Translations under genes and position numbers: made by a program | In this document: piece after piece, positions 38,589 through 49,100 of the stretch | Layout: each line of letters begins with the position of its first letter | Numbering within the stretch: the first letter of the stretch is position 1 | From: Chitinophaga sp. SYP-B3965 | Lineage (GTDB): Bacteria > Bacteroidota > Bacteroidia > Chitinophagales > Chitinophagaceae | Reading direction: 5' to 3' | Assembly: GCF_009647655.1 (NCBI RefSeq) | Contig: NZ_WJFD01000001.1 | Coordinates: 124,001 to 188,000, forward strand | Length of the DNA stretch: 64,000 bases | Notes under the pieces: generated by a model | Seen by the model: only the letters and a program-made list of their open reading frames with translations | Told to the model about the DNA's origin: nothing | The model's database searches: none

Positions 38589-39372
38589 TGGCTTTATCAA
38601 TGTACTCGGAGGGGGACATTTTGAAATACTTATAGAAATTCCTTCTGAACTGGCCCGGGGAATTATAACCTGCTTCTTCCGCCAGTTCATTTACCCGGTG
38701 GTTACCGGAGTTGATCAGATCAGCGGCTTTTTTTAAGCGGGTGAGGTTAATGATATCATGGGGAGACAGATCAGAGATGGATTTTATTTTTCGATAGAGT
38801 GTAGGTTTGCTCATGTTCATCAGCAGACTCAGGCGCTCCACATCCAGTTGTGTTTCATCCAGGTGTGCAAGGATGGTGCTGACCAGCTTCTCCACAAATG
38901 CTTCATCCATTTGGGTGTGCGCAATACTGTTTATATGCACCAGGGGTGACTGGGCATAACATTGCTTTAGCTTCGATCTGCTGGCCAGTAGGTTTTCTAT
39001 CTGCGCATATAAATGATCTAATGAAAAAGGCTTTTCTATATAAGCATCGGCTCCTGCTTTCAATCCCTGTATCCTGGCCTGTAAGGTATTCTTCGCGGTT
39101 AATAATATAACCGGTATGTGACTGAGCTCTAAAGTAAGTTTGATCTTTTCACATAGTTCGAATCCATCCAGCCTGGGCATCATCACATCGCTCACCACTA
39201 ACTGTATAGGTTCATGTTGTAAAAGGGAAAAGGCTTTCTCGCCATCTTTTGCGGTATAGACGGCATAGGACGTTCCCATGTCATGCGACAGATAGTCGAG
39301 GATATCATCGTTATCATCAACGATGAGGATACCTGGTTTGGTGTGTTTTAGAATTTGGTTGACCCCTTCCAT
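38551..39372 (-). CDS. Response regulator with receiver and AraC-type DNA-binding domains
   Basis: A 273-residue response regulator. The ATG at 39372 is preferred to a TTG at 39408. The receiver (about 14-130) has DDNDD for the acid pocket, phosphoacceptor Asp62 in VVSDVMMPRLDG and a lysine in YIEKPF. The C-terminal 110 residues are an AraC-type double helix-turn-helix (LSLLMNMSKPTLYRKIKSIS and VNELAEEAGYNSPGQFRRNF). Together with the convergent kinase it has the full domain set of a Bacteroides hybrid two-component system. It lies 48 bases downstream of the GH92 gene start side and probably controls the adjacent glycan operons. Confidence 0.92.
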   Translation of the reverse strand: MEGVNQILKHTKPGILIVDDNDDILDYLSHDMGTSYAVYTAKDGEKAFSLLQHEPIQLVVSDVMMPRLDGFELCEKIKLTLELSHIPVILLTAKNTLQARIQGLKAGADAYIEKPFSLDHLYAQIENLLASRSKLKQCYAQSPLVHINSIAHTQMDEAFVEKLVSTILAHLDETQLDVERLSLLMNMSKPTLYRKIKSISDLSPHDIINLTRLKKAADLINSGNHRVNELAEEAGYNSPGQFRRNFYKYFKMSPSEYIDKAITRSYQLREGSV

Positions 39373-39420
39373 GGTATACAATTTAAAGAATAAAACACAT
39401 TTACCCAACCATCTGTGCTA

Positions 39421-41688
39421 TCACTTTGATACTGAATAGGGAAGGTCTTCCGGCTGCAGCTTTATTTGTTTGTCCGCTGTGTTCTTCATGTCAAAGGAAA
39501 GGGTTCCTCCTGCGACTATATCCTGGTAGGTAATATATGTTTTGGAATAAGGTTTGCCATTCAGCAGGGCATGATGCATGTATACATTTTCGTCTGAATT
39601 ACCGTTGGCTGTTATGATGAATTTTTTCCCGTTTTCGAGCCTGATGGTTGTTTTCTTAAACACGGGACTTCCCAGTACATATTCGTTTGTTCCGGGGCAT
39701 ACACTGTAAAATCCGAGTGCGCTTAATACATACCAGGAGGATGTTTGTCCCTGGTCTTCATCACCGGGGTATCCATCCTCAGATGCATTGTATAGTTTTT
39801 TCATCACCTCCCGTACATGCAACTGTGTTTTCCATGGCTGGCCTCCGTAGTTATAAAGGTATACCATATGCTGAATGGGCTGATTGCCATGGGCGTATTG
39901 CCCCATGTTGGCTATCACCATTTCCGTCATTTCATGGATCATACCGCCGTAAGTGCCCACCTTTACTTTATTGGGTTCTGTAAATACGGCATCCAGTTTG
40001 GCGCAGAAAGCCTCATCTCCGCCGAGCATCTTTTTAAGGCCGTTAATATCATGGAATACAGACCATAACCAATGCCAGGCATTCCCTTCTGTATAGGGGC
40101 CACCCCATTCTACGGGATCAAAATCACTCAGCCATTTCCCATTTTCATCCCTGCCACGCATAAAACCGGTAGTGCTATCATAAACGTGCCGGTAGTTAAA
40201 CATCTTTTCCTTAAATCCCTGCAGGTATTTTTCCTGTTTTGTATCTGTAGCGAGTGCGTAAGCACAAAAATCGTCGTACGCATATTCCAGTGTTTTGGCA
40301 GTGGCTTCCCTGTATTTGGGATAGGGCACATAACCTAACTGATTGTATGCTGCGTAACCATCTCTTCCGTTTGCAGGGCCCCAGGGGCCTTTGTTGTTGG
40401 CTTCATGATAGTAGGCTTCCAGTGCGGCGGCGGGATCAAAGGTGCGTATTCCTTTTGCCCAGGCATCGGCAAGTAATGATATGGCATGATTGCCGATCAT
40501 GCTGCCCTGTTCATTGGGGAAGGACCAGGAAGGCAACCATCCGCATTGTTTTTGAGCATCCAGCAGGGCCTGCATATACCGCCCGTGCATTTGGGGATGT
40601 AGTAATGCATTCAGTGGGAACTGTGCCCTGAATGTATCCCAGAAGCCGGTATCGGTGAACATATAGCCCTCGTGTACTGTACCATCATATGGGCTGAAGT
40701 AATAAGGTTTGCCGTTTTTATCCAGCTCATAGAATTTCCTCGAAAATAAACTGGCCCTGAAAAAGCAGGAATAAAAAGTGGCTTTATCTGCTTCCGTACC
40801 GCCCTCTACCAGGACCTGTGACAGATGTTCATTCCAGATCTTTTTTGCAGTTGCCTTAGTTTGCTCTAACGTTTTGTGATCACCCAATTCCCTGGATAAG
40901 TTAAGTTTTGCCTGCTCTTCGCTGATATAGGAAGAAGCTGTTTTAACCTGTACAGTAGTGCCCTCTTTGAACTGAAGGTACAAGCCTGTGCCTTTTCCTT
41001 CGCCCTGGAGGTTTCCCGGTTGCACAGCCCCTGTTGTATTTTCCCAGGTACCATAACCGGTAAAGGGTGTATCAAACACCAGGGCAAAAAAACTTTTCCA
41101 TCCCTTCTTAAATCCTCTGCCATTATTGACGAACCCGGTCACCATTTTTTCTTTCGGGTATATCTTAACACCACTTAAGCCGGTATAGCCATCCAGCACA
41201 ATATTTCCTTTGTGCCCTTTGGGAAATGAAAATCTCAGATGCGCGCCGCGTTCTGTGGGCGCCATTTCGGTGCGGACCTTATTATTAAGTATTACGCTGT
41301 AATAGTAGGGTTTGGCTATTTCATTTTCATGCTCAAAACTAGTGGCCCTTTGATCCTGATTTACCGTGAGGCTGTCAATACCCGGCATCAGTGAAAAAAC
41401 AGCATAGTCATTTGACCAGGAGCTGCATTGATGTGCCTGTTGAAAGCCCCTGATACTTTTCTTGTGATACTGGTATTTCCATCCATCTCCGTTATTGCCT
41501 GTCTGTGGTGTCCAGGTATGCATCCCAAAGGGAAGGGCCGTGGTTGGATAGGTATTCCCCCTGGTTAATTCATGACGGGAATTGGTGCCCTGGAGTGTAT
41601 TTACATAATCTGCAAGCGCCGTTTGCTGAGATTGGGCGCTTGCAGAAATTGTAAGTGGAATAATTAAAGCTATTAGGAGTTTTTGCAT
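39421..41688 (-). CDS. GH92 alpha-mannosidase, secreted
   Basis: A 755-residue glycoside hydrolase of family GH92, calcium-dependent exo-acting alpha-mannosidases. After a signal peptide (ending ASAQ) come the N-terminal beta-sandwich (TRGNTYPTTALPFGMHTWTP) and the (alpha/alpha)6 barrel. Conserved features are visible: GPYTEGNAWHW, whose glutamate is the usual acid, and GYPGDEDQGQTSSWYVLSAL with the aspartates that supply the base. It lies between the AraC-type regulator and a glutaminase-like gene on the same strand. Its presence suggests that the locus degrades N-glycans or yeast-type mannan. Confidence 0.93.
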   Translation of the reverse strand: MQKLLIALIIPLTISASAQSQQTALADYVNTLQGTNSRHELTRGNTYPTTALPFGMHTWTPQTGNNGDGWKYQYHKKSIRGFQQAHQCSSWSNDYAVFSLMPGIDSLTVNQDQRATSFEHENEIAKPYYYSVILNNKVRTEMAPTERGAHLRFSFPKGHKGNIVLDGYTGLSGVKIYPKEKMVTGFVNNGRGFKKGWKSFFALVFDTPFTGYGTWENTTGAVQPGNLQGEGKGTGLYLQFKEGTTVQVKTASSYISEEQAKLNLSRELGDHKTLEQTKATAKKIWNEHLSQVLVEGGTEADKATFYSCFFRASLFSRKFYELDKNGKPYYFSPYDGTVHEGYMFTDTGFWDTFRAQFPLNALLHPQMHGRYMQALLDAQKQCGWLPSWSFPNEQGSMIGNHAISLLADAWAKGIRTFDPAAALEAYYHEANNKGPWGPANGRDGYAAYNQLGYVPYPKYREATAKTLEYAYDDFCAYALATDTKQEKYLQGFKEKMFNYRHVYDSTTGFMRGRDENGKWLSDFDPVEWGGPYTEGNAWHWLWSVFHDINGLKKMLGGDEAFCAKLDAVFTEPNKVKVGTYGGMIHEMTEMVIANMGQYAHGNQPIQHMVYLYNYGGQPWKTQLHVREVMKKLYNASEDGYPGDEDQGQTSSWYVLSALGFYSVCPGTNEYVLGSPVFKKTTIRLENGKKFIITANGNSDENVYMHHALLNGKPYSKTYITYQDIVAGGTLSFDMKNTADKQIKLQPEDLPYSVSK

Positions 41689-41707
41689 GACAGACTAATA
41701 TAAGCTG

Positions 41708-44191
41708 TTATTTATTCAGTTTATCATTTAAGACCTTCATAAAATAACCTCCTACCACACTTCTTGCCTGGAACCCTACCTGTTTCCCATTGGTTGTTTC
41801 GTGCCAGTCACCCAAAGGCACTCTGCTGGTTGTTTCCAAAGCATATTTCTGAAGTGGTAAGATGAATTTTTCGAACTCCGTGTTATTCTTAGTCAATACA
41901 GCCGTCCAAATGATCCAGTCGGATTTGGTATAGGTTTTCCGGGAATCCAGCGGGAGGCCGTATGTTTTTTGTTTGGTCAGGTAAAAGCTTATTTCTTTTT
42001 CAAATACACTTTTTGGGAAGAGATTAAAATCCAACACTTTATCCCATACCAGGTTATATTTCTGGCTCCAGGAATCTTTCTTTTCAAAAGCTAAGCTGAA
42101 ATGATCTCCATCGTCTGCCAGTTTTATCCAGTTCTCCATCATGGAGCGGCTGCGATCCAGGTAGTACTTTGCATCTGCTGTATGGCCCAGCATACCGGCA
42201 AGGAAAGAATAACTGCGCAATGCCATGATGGCTTTGGCGGAGAGGTTCACGTTCCTGGCGAGGTGGCCGGCAAAGTCATCCGTGCAAAGCTGGTTGGCCG
42301 GATCAAAACCTTCCTTGTCCAGGTATTTGGCCCATGTTGTCAATGTGGCCCAGTGTTGCTTTGCATAACCTGCATTACCTTCTGCTTTGGCTATGGCAGC
42401 TGCCAGGATCACCATATTACCGGCTTCTTCCACCGGCATATCTTCACCATATACCTGTCCGTTTGCGAGCGGATAAGTGCCAAGGTCATGAGCCGCAAAA
42501 GGTTTGGTCCATTTACCGCTTTCGCTGTAATAGAAGATCCCGTTCATCATGCCTTTTTCTAACTCTGGATTGTAGGCGAGGTATAAAGGGGCAGAAGGGT
42601 AGGTGAGGTCCACGGTGGCAATGCAACCATTGCTGAAATTCTCTTTGGATAAGAACAACAGTTCTTTCTGAGGACTTTCCACTAATCCATGCGCGGCAAT
42701 ACTTTGACGGTAAGCCAGTTCGCACAGTTGGGCATAAGCGGCTCCTCCGGTTTTAAGGGCATCTGTATAAATAGTGTCCTGGAATAACTTCGCCTTTTTG
42801 ATCACGGTGTTGTAATTAACAGCCGCTGTATTCATTAAGGTGGAAAAGTTGCGATCACCATTTTTATTCCACCAGGGGCGAAGGTTTGTACCAAAATATT
42901 GGACAGCGTAAACTTCATCATACCCCAGCATCATGAATTTTTCTATGGGTGTAGCACCCACCTGGCCAAAGGATACCACTGTATTAAGACTTAAACGTTT
43001 TCCGGTTGTTTCAGTCTGACCCTTGTACTGGCCTTTTAAAAACTGGCTGATGCCGGTTTTCTCATTGGCGGCAATATATTGTTGGGAATAATCTTTAGAG
43101 GCACCTACATAAAAATATCCCCAGTCTATACGGATATCATCTCCTTTTTTCATCAATACAGGTTGTTCCACAGTGCCTGTTTGCAACAGTTTTATACCAC
43201 CTGTAGCCGTTGCTTTTGCCGTCATTTGCTGTGTAGGCTGGTTGGCGGCGATGTCCGTGCTTGCGCTTAGGAGAACAGATACCTGGTGTTTATTACCGTC
43301 ATTGGACTTTACCTGGTAGCTGATATAAGAGACAGGAGTGGATAACAGTGCGAGGTCCTTCAACAGCAAGGGAGAAGTAAAGGTTAATTCGAGGTCCACT
43401 TTTCCGCAGCTGAAACTATATTTTGTTTCCATGGCTTTAACTTCCACGTTCTTTTGTGCTGCTTCCCTGATCAGTTTGCTGTCTGTTGTTTCTATCTTTC
43501 TTGCAATACCTGCATCGAGGAAACGACCACCGGCAGTATTACGTACATGAAAAGCAAGTACGTTCTTACCTGTTTTCAGGTTGGTTTTTAATTGTTCCTG
43601 CAGGTCCAGGAAGGTGTAATTATTTACCCAACCCTCTTTATGATAAATAGGTTTGCCATTCAGGTAGATATCAATATTATCGTCGTGATTAATTTTCAGG
43701 AACAGGTTATCAAAGTTTACATCATTACCAAGGGTAAAGGTTCTTCTTACCCAGAGGTCATCTGTATTCCAGCGAGTTTTTGCTTTCCGCCTGTCGTCTG
43801 AAAATGGCGCTCCGCCTGTTTTCCATTCCTTATCATTAAATCCTGTTTCGAACCAGCCGGATCCGGGATTGCTGAGTGTATAAGCTACCTCATACGCCGT
43901 CTCGTCTGCAGCGGGCAATACGGTGATAAACTCATTGGTTTCCTTTCCGAGGAAACGATAATAAGTATCATCTACTTTAATAATGCCGACCAGGGAATGA
44001 TCTGCTCCCGTCCAATGTTTTGTAACAGATCCGTTCAGTTTGTCCGAACTGCTCCAGATACTGAAGTAGGGGGTATGGGTGATAAGCGGATAACTGGGTG
44101 CTTTTTGTTCCTGCGCAAGGCAGGCCATAGATAGAAGGGAACTACATACAAGAATAACAGCCAATCTGAAATGCTGAGCCAACACTGTCAT
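41708..44191 (-). CDS. Glutaminase A-like / DUF4965 secreted protein
   Basis: An 827-residue secreted protein. The ATG at 44191 gives a signal peptide ending in ACLAQ; an earlier in-frame start at 44257 would add 22 residues in front of it. Order of parts: N-terminal DUF4964-like stretch (YPLITHTPYFSIWS), an inserted galactose-binding-like sandwich (WVRRTFTLGNDVNFDNLFL), the DUF5127-like region and a C-terminal (alpha/alpha)6 barrel with GEDMPVEEAGNM and CTDDFAGHLARN. The family is named after fungal glutaminase A, but in Bacteroidota it sits in glycan loci and its activity is not established. It starts 19 bases before the GH92 gene and is probably cotranscribed with it. Confidence 0.8.
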   Translation of the reverse strand: MTVLAQHFRLAVILVCSSLLSMACLAQEQKAPSYPLITHTPYFSIWSSSDKLNGSVTKHWTGADHSLVGIIKVDDTYYRFLGKETNEFITVLPAADETAYEVAYTLSNPGSGWFETGFNDKEWKTGGAPFSDDRRKAKTRWNTDDLWVRRTFTLGNDVNFDNLFLKINHDDNIDIYLNGKPIYHKEGWVNNYTFLDLQEQLKTNLKTGKNVLAFHVRNTAGGRFLDAGIARKIETTDSKLIREAAQKNVEVKAMETKYSFSCGKVDLELTFTSPLLLKDLALLSTPVSYISYQVKSNDGNKHQVSVLLSASTDIAANQPTQQMTAKATATGGIKLLQTGTVEQPVLMKKGDDIRIDWGYFYVGASKDYSQQYIAANEKTGISQFLKGQYKGQTETTGKRLSLNTVVSFGQVGATPIEKFMMLGYDEVYAVQYFGTNLRPWWNKNGDRNFSTLMNTAAVNYNTVIKKAKLFQDTIYTDALKTGGAAYAQLCELAYRQSIAAHGLVESPQKELLFLSKENFSNGCIATVDLTYPSAPLYLAYNPELEKGMMNGIFYYSESGKWTKPFAAHDLGTYPLANGQVYGEDMPVEEAGNMVILAAAIAKAEGNAGYAKQHWATLTTWAKYLDKEGFDPANQLCTDDFAGHLARNVNLSAKAIMALRSYSFLAGMLGHTADAKYYLDRSRSMMENWIKLADDGDHFSLAFEKKDSWSQKYNLVWDKVLDFNLFPKSVFEKEISFYLTKQKTYGLPLDSRKTYTKSDWIIWTAVLTKNNTEFEKFILPLQKYALETTSRVPLGDWHETTNGKQVGFQARSVVGGYFMKVLNDKLNK

Positions 44192-44278
44192 AATAAATTT
44201 GTTCAGTTTTAAATAATTATGGTATCCGTCTTTTGTGAGACGAGGGCGAATTTGCAACTAAAATAAGCAAGGCAGTTA

Positions 44279-44305
44279 GTCAAAACGTTTCAATATATGG
44301 TCAAA
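44279..44305. promoter_or_regulatory. Possible regulator site: two GTCAAA repeats 21 bases apart
   Basis: GTCAAA occurs at 44279-44284 and 44300-44305, about two helix turns apart and roughly 90-115 bases upstream of the DUF4965 gene. The first copy is part of AAAACGTTT, which also looks palindromic. AraC-type regulators often bind such direct repeats; this is only a suggestion. Confidence 0.25.
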
Positions 44306-44474
44306 TTGGATCATTTTTTGAATTTCTACGTATTATATGTAAAATATTTAAAGCAGATATGATGGTGCCGGGTTTCTTTTTTGTTACATCCCAATTTCTT
44401 AAGGTAAAATTAACCTTACCATTTTAAGTATATAATATGCAAGTCGTTGCTTTGTGCTCCGCATTGGAACATAA

Positions 44475-44996
44475 ATGGCACACTTCGAAGATATTTATAA
44501 CAAATACTGGTCTAAACTGTACCTCTCTGCATATAGCATTCTGCAGGACCAACAGGCGAGTGAAGACATTGTACAGGATGTAATGGTAGAGCTATGGCAG
44601 AAACGGGATATAGATTCCATTCAATCTGTCCCTGCATATCTGCACGCAGCTGTACGTTACCAGGTGTTCAAAGTTATCAAGGCAGGCAAAGTAACTATCC
44701 AGCTTCCGGAAGAAATAGAGCTGGCCACCTCACGTATAGAGCTGGAAGATCAGCTTACTTCAAAAGATCTGCATGCGTTGCTGGATCACTATATCGAAGA
44801 GCTTCCCGAGAAATGCAGGGAAGTGTTCATCCTCAGCAGAAAGCATTACCTCTCTATTAAAGAAATATCCGCACATCTCCAGATCTCCACCAAAACTGTC
44901 GAGAACCATCTTACCAATGCCCTGAAGAGGCTCAGGCTGCATACCGGTGATTTTTTATTCTGGGTGCTGATGACACTACCCGCCCTATGGCAATAA
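44475..44996 (+). CDS. ECF RNA polymerase sigma factor, FecI-like
   Basis: A 173-residue sigma factor with region 2 (FEDIYNKYWSKLYLSAYS, ASEDIVQDVMVELWQKR) and region 4 (LPEKCREVFILSRKHYLSIKEISAHLQ). The FecR gene starts 76 bases later and an STN-SusC follows, so it is the output of an envelope-sensing cascade for the GH20-containing locus. The 283 bases upstream contain a TAAGGT/ACCTTA hairpin at 44400-44418 and a weak -7-like TTGCTTTG at 44447-44454. The C-terminus is unusually hydrophobic (FLFWVLMTLPALW), as is common in this sigma group. Confidence 0.92.
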   Translation: MAHFEDIYNKYWSKLYLSAYSILQDQQASEDIVQDVMVELWQKRDIDSIQSVPAYLHAAVRYQVFKVIKAGKVTIQLPEEIELATSRIELEDQLTSKDLHALLDHYIEELPEKCREVFILSRKHYLSIKEISAHLQISTKTVENHLTNALKRLRLHTGDFLFWVLMTLPALWQ

Positions 44997-45072
44997 ACCT
45001 GCTGTGTTAAGAAAATATGAAGTCCGGTTACCGCTTAGGTGTATCGTTCTCTCATAAGCACATATAGGTGTC

Positions 45073-46014
45073 ATGAATAAATCTGAATTTTTAGCACTGT
45101 CAGATAAATATCTGAAAGGTACGCTTACGCCTGAAGAAGAACTGCGTTTCCTCGATGCATGCGCTTCCCTTGAAGGCCGTGTACCCCAATGGGATGAACA
45201 ACTGCTGGGTTCACAGCAAGTAGTGAAAGATCGTTTGTATGAGAACATTGTTCGTACCGCCACCCGGAAACGTTTTAACTATACCTGGCTGCGTGTGGCA
45301 GCAGTGGTGATGGGCATCTCCATCGTGCTGGGCATTTACCGGGCAGAGATCCGTCATCAGCTATTTCCCGTGAAAATGCTGATGGTGGAAACAGGTAAAG
45401 CCGATATGAAGCGCATCTTATTGCCGGACGGTTCTACCGTATTATTAAATAAACAAGGGAGCATCAGCTATCCGGAAGAATTTCGCGATAGCATAAGGCT
45501 GATCCGGCTTTCGGGCGAAGCCTATTTTGAAGTGACGCATACGGGACAACCTTTTATTATTCAGACGGATAAATTGAGTACGCGGGTGTTAGGGACCAGT
45601 TTCGTGGTAAAGTCATACCCCGGCGATCATCAATCCAAAGTAACGCTGATCAGCGGTAAAGTGGCTGTGCAGCAAATGGAAAGCAAGGACGGGGTGGTGT
45701 TATTGCCCGGTCAGGAAGTTACCTCTTTCAACGGCCATCTGGCAGTGAAAAACCATGTAGATACTGCATGGATGAACAACAAACTTTCCTTCCGCCAGAG
45801 TCCGCTGGCAGAGGTGATAGACGACCTGGAACGGAAATTCGATATCAGGATACAAACAGATGATCACCTGCTCCAATGCCTGATCTATGTGGATGTGGCA
45901 CCGGGTGACACACCGATGTCCATTCTCGGTCAACTGGCCATTTCACTGGATGGGAAAGTGTTACAAAGCAGCCCGGGTGTTTATAAGCTTACCGGAAAGG
46001 GCTGTGACGATTAA
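45073..46014 (+). CDS. FecR-family anti-sigma factor
   Basis: A 313-residue inner membrane protein with a short cytoplasmic part (1-72), a membrane helix (WLRVAAVVMGISIVLGIY) and a periplasmic FecR domain (MKRILLPDGSTVLLNKQGSI, then LSGEAYFEVTHTGQPFIIQT). The end is DUF4974-like (SFRQSPLAEVIDDLERKFDI). It is about 90 residues shorter than the other FecR in this window. Partner sigma factor upstream, STN-containing SusC downstream. Confidence 0.94.
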   Translation: MNKSEFLALSDKYLKGTLTPEEELRFLDACASLEGRVPQWDEQLLGSQQVVKDRLYENIVRTATRKRFNYTWLRVAAVVMGISIVLGIYRAEIRHQLFPVKMLMVETGKADMKRILLPDGSTVLLNKQGSISYPEEFRDSIRLIRLSGEAYFEVTHTGQPFIIQTDKLSTRVLGTSFVVKSYPGDHQSKVTLISGKVAVQQMESKDGVVLLPGQEVTSFNGHLAVKNHVDTAWMNNKLSFRQSPLAEVIDDLERKFDIRIQTDDHLLQCLIYVDVAPGDTPMSILGQLAISLDGKVLQSSPGVYKLTGKGCDD

Positions 46015-46069
46015 TAATATGCATAACCTAAAAATCTATTACCGTATGGGGTGATCAACAAACAAAAAA

Positions 46070-46105
46070 CCCTTCACTGTTGAAGCAGCAAAGGGCTATT
46101 TTTTT
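46070..46105 (+). terminator. Terminator-like hairpin between fecR and the SusC gene
   Basis: CCCTTCACTG (46070-46079) pairs with CAGCAAAGGG (46086-46095) around a six-base loop, with a two-base internal mismatch, followed by CTATTTTTTT. It would separate the sigma/FecR message from the susCD message, so that susCD needs its own promoter in the 80 bases that remain. Confidence 0.7.
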
Positions 46106-46187
46106 AAAACTACTGCTACTGCGTGCTGCCTGAGCCTTGGAAACTTTCGTCAGCCTCGCAATTGATTCATTTTAATTAGTCAAAAGT

Positions 46188-49100
46188 ATGAAAAAAACGC
46201 TTCCTCGAAGAAATCTACATCTTTTTATCAGGGCATTTATGAAATATACTACCATCATACTGCTCATTATCGCCCAGTGCAGCAGCATGGCACTGGCTTC
46301 TACCTCTTACAGCCAGGTACTGGATAAACCGGTGACGCTGCAGGTAGAACAGATATCCCTGCCGGAGGTGCTGGACAGGATATCCAATGTTACGCAGGTA
46401 CGTTTTGTGCTGGCCAGCAAAAAAACACCGGAGCAACGCATCAGCTTCAATGTTCGTAATGCGAAGCTTAGTACGGTGCTGGATAACATTATGAATACAT
46501 TTGACCTTACTTACACGGCCAATGGTTCTACCATTATCCTCAAATCTGCTCCTTTGCGGAAATTCCTGCCGCCTGCTCCCGAAAAAGTTGAGACGGTGGC
46601 AGCTTCGCTATTCCTTAAAGTAACAGGTAAAGTGGTGGATAAAAACCGCCAGCCGCTCATCGGTGCTTCTGTGATGGTGAAAGGCCGGAACAAGGCTGTA
46701 TCGTCCAACGAAACGGGCGAATTCACCATCGATGTGAATAAAGGGGAAGTGCTCGTAATCTCCTTTCTTGGTTTTTTGAAAAAGGAAGTGATCATTGGCG
46801 ATGAAACGTCCATCACTATTCAACTGCAGGATGATGTGGCAGGATTGAACGAAGCGGTGGTGGTGGGTTATGGTGTACAGAAAAAGATCAACATCACCGG
46901 AGCGGTGAGCACTGTTAATAGCAGGGATTTTGAAAGCCGCCCTATCCGTAATGTGAGTACCGCTTTACAAGGCATGATGCCCGGTGTAACGGTTGTGAAC
47001 AATGGCGCATTACCTGGCCAGAACGGCAGCACCATCCGCATCCGTGGTATTGGTACTTTGGGGGATGCAAGCCCGCTGGTGGTGATCGATGGTATCCCCG
47101 GCGGTAACCTGGATGTACTGAATCCCTCCGATGTGGAAAGTATCTCTGTGCTAAAAGATGCGGCTTCTTCTGCTATCTACGGTGTACGCGGCGCGAACGG
47201 CGTTATTGTGATCACTACCAAAAAAGGAAAGAACGAAAGCAAACCTGTGATCGGTTATGATGGATATCTTGGTGCGCAAACACCTACCAAATTACCTGAA
47301 TTCGTGAACTCGGTAGAATATATGCAGCTGCTCAACGAAGCGAATATAAACGTTGGCCGCAACGCTACCTACACGGATGCAGACATCCAGAAAGCAAAAG
47401 ACGGCACTGATCCGAATTATTTTGCGAATACAGATTGGGTAGATGAACTGTATAAAAGCAGCGCACAACAGCAAAGCCATAATCTGAACATCACTGGTGG
47501 TGCAAAGAACCTCAATTATTATATATCGTATGGTTACCTGAAAGAAGGCAGCATGGTGGTAGGCGATGAGTATAATGCACAACGTCACAACGTGCGCTTC
47601 AGAATGAACACCACGCTGCTGGATAAATTACATCTTGATATCAATGCTGGTTATGTGGACAGAAACAACTCTACACCAGTTGCCGGTATCTGGGAAGGCC
47701 CGCTGTACGCAGCACACCAGATATTGCCGCTAACGCCGGTACGTTTTACCACTGGTGGCTGGGGTTACCTCGGCGGGCAGGACAATCCGGTTGCATACCT
47801 GATGGAAGGTGGTACGGACCGGACCTTCGCGCATGAATTTACGGGCAATATCAACGCATCACTGAAACTGTTGGAGGGGCTTACACTGCGGGGCCAGTAT
47901 GGCTTGATCAGGGGTAACTCTTTCCGCTCCATGTTCAGCAAAACAGTAGATTATTACAGCCCTATCGATAACGCGCTCATTTATCAAACGAACCCTCAGA
48001 ACAAGGTGGAGAACAGGGAAAATACATCCCTCTATCAAACGATGCTCGGCTTCCTCGAATATGAGAAAACATTCGGTAAACATGGCGTGAAGGGCATGCT
48101 GGCACTGTCTCAGGAAGAAACAGTCACCAATTCGTTCAATGCTTCCCGTACGGATCTTGCTTCGCAGGATGTAGAATCCATCAACCTCGGTACGGCTAAT
48201 CAGCTGAATGCAGGCGGTGGTTCACAGAATGCACTGCAATCTTTCTTCGGCCGGTTTAACTATGACTACAATGGCAAATACCTGGCGGAAGTGAATTTCC
48301 GCTATGACGGTTCCTCCCGCTTTGCACCTGATGTACGCTGGAACTGGTTCACATCTGCTTCCGCAGGATGGGTTTTTTCGAAAGAGCATTTCTTCGATAA
48401 GCTGCGTAATGTGATCGAATCCGGTAAAATACGCGTGTCCTACGGTACACAGGGTAACGATAAAGTGGGAAGTGATTATGCGTATCTGTCAACATTATCT
48501 CCCATGAACAATACGTTCCCCATGGGCAATGCACTCACCATTGGCTATCGCCAGTCAGGCATTCCGAATAAAGCCCTCACGTGGGAATCCGTGGAAAAAC
48601 AAAACATCGGCATCGACCTCGTAACATTGCGCGGCCGCCTTTCCACTTCATTCGATTATTTCATCCAGAATACAAATAATATTTTGCTGAGCGTGCCTTT
48701 GCCGGATGTATTGGGTGTACCTTCTTATCCTCCGCAGAACGCCGGAAAAGTGCAGAATAAAGGCTGGGAATGGCAGGTGAACTGGCGCGACCAGGCCGGC
48801 GATTTCCGCTACGAAGCCTCTTTCAACCTGTCTGATGTTAGAAATAAGGTAACGAGCCTGGGTGGTGTACCGCCAACCATCGGCAACCAGATACGTATCG
48901 TAGGTCAGCCGATAGATGCGTATTATGGACTGGTGGCAGACAGGATCGCACAAGTGTCTGACTTTAATTATGATGCTGCCACTAATAAGTATACACCCAA
49001 ATTCCCCATCATCTCCGGTGATCCTGTACAGCCCGGTGATATTATGTACAAGGACATCAGTGGCGATGGTAAACTGACGCTCGATGCTGACCGTAAAGTG

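Noticed and set aside
44279-44292. AAAACGTTT as a LacI-type operator
   Set aside because: Only a short palindrome, and no LacI-family gene is present in the window; kept only as part of a weak direct-repeat site.
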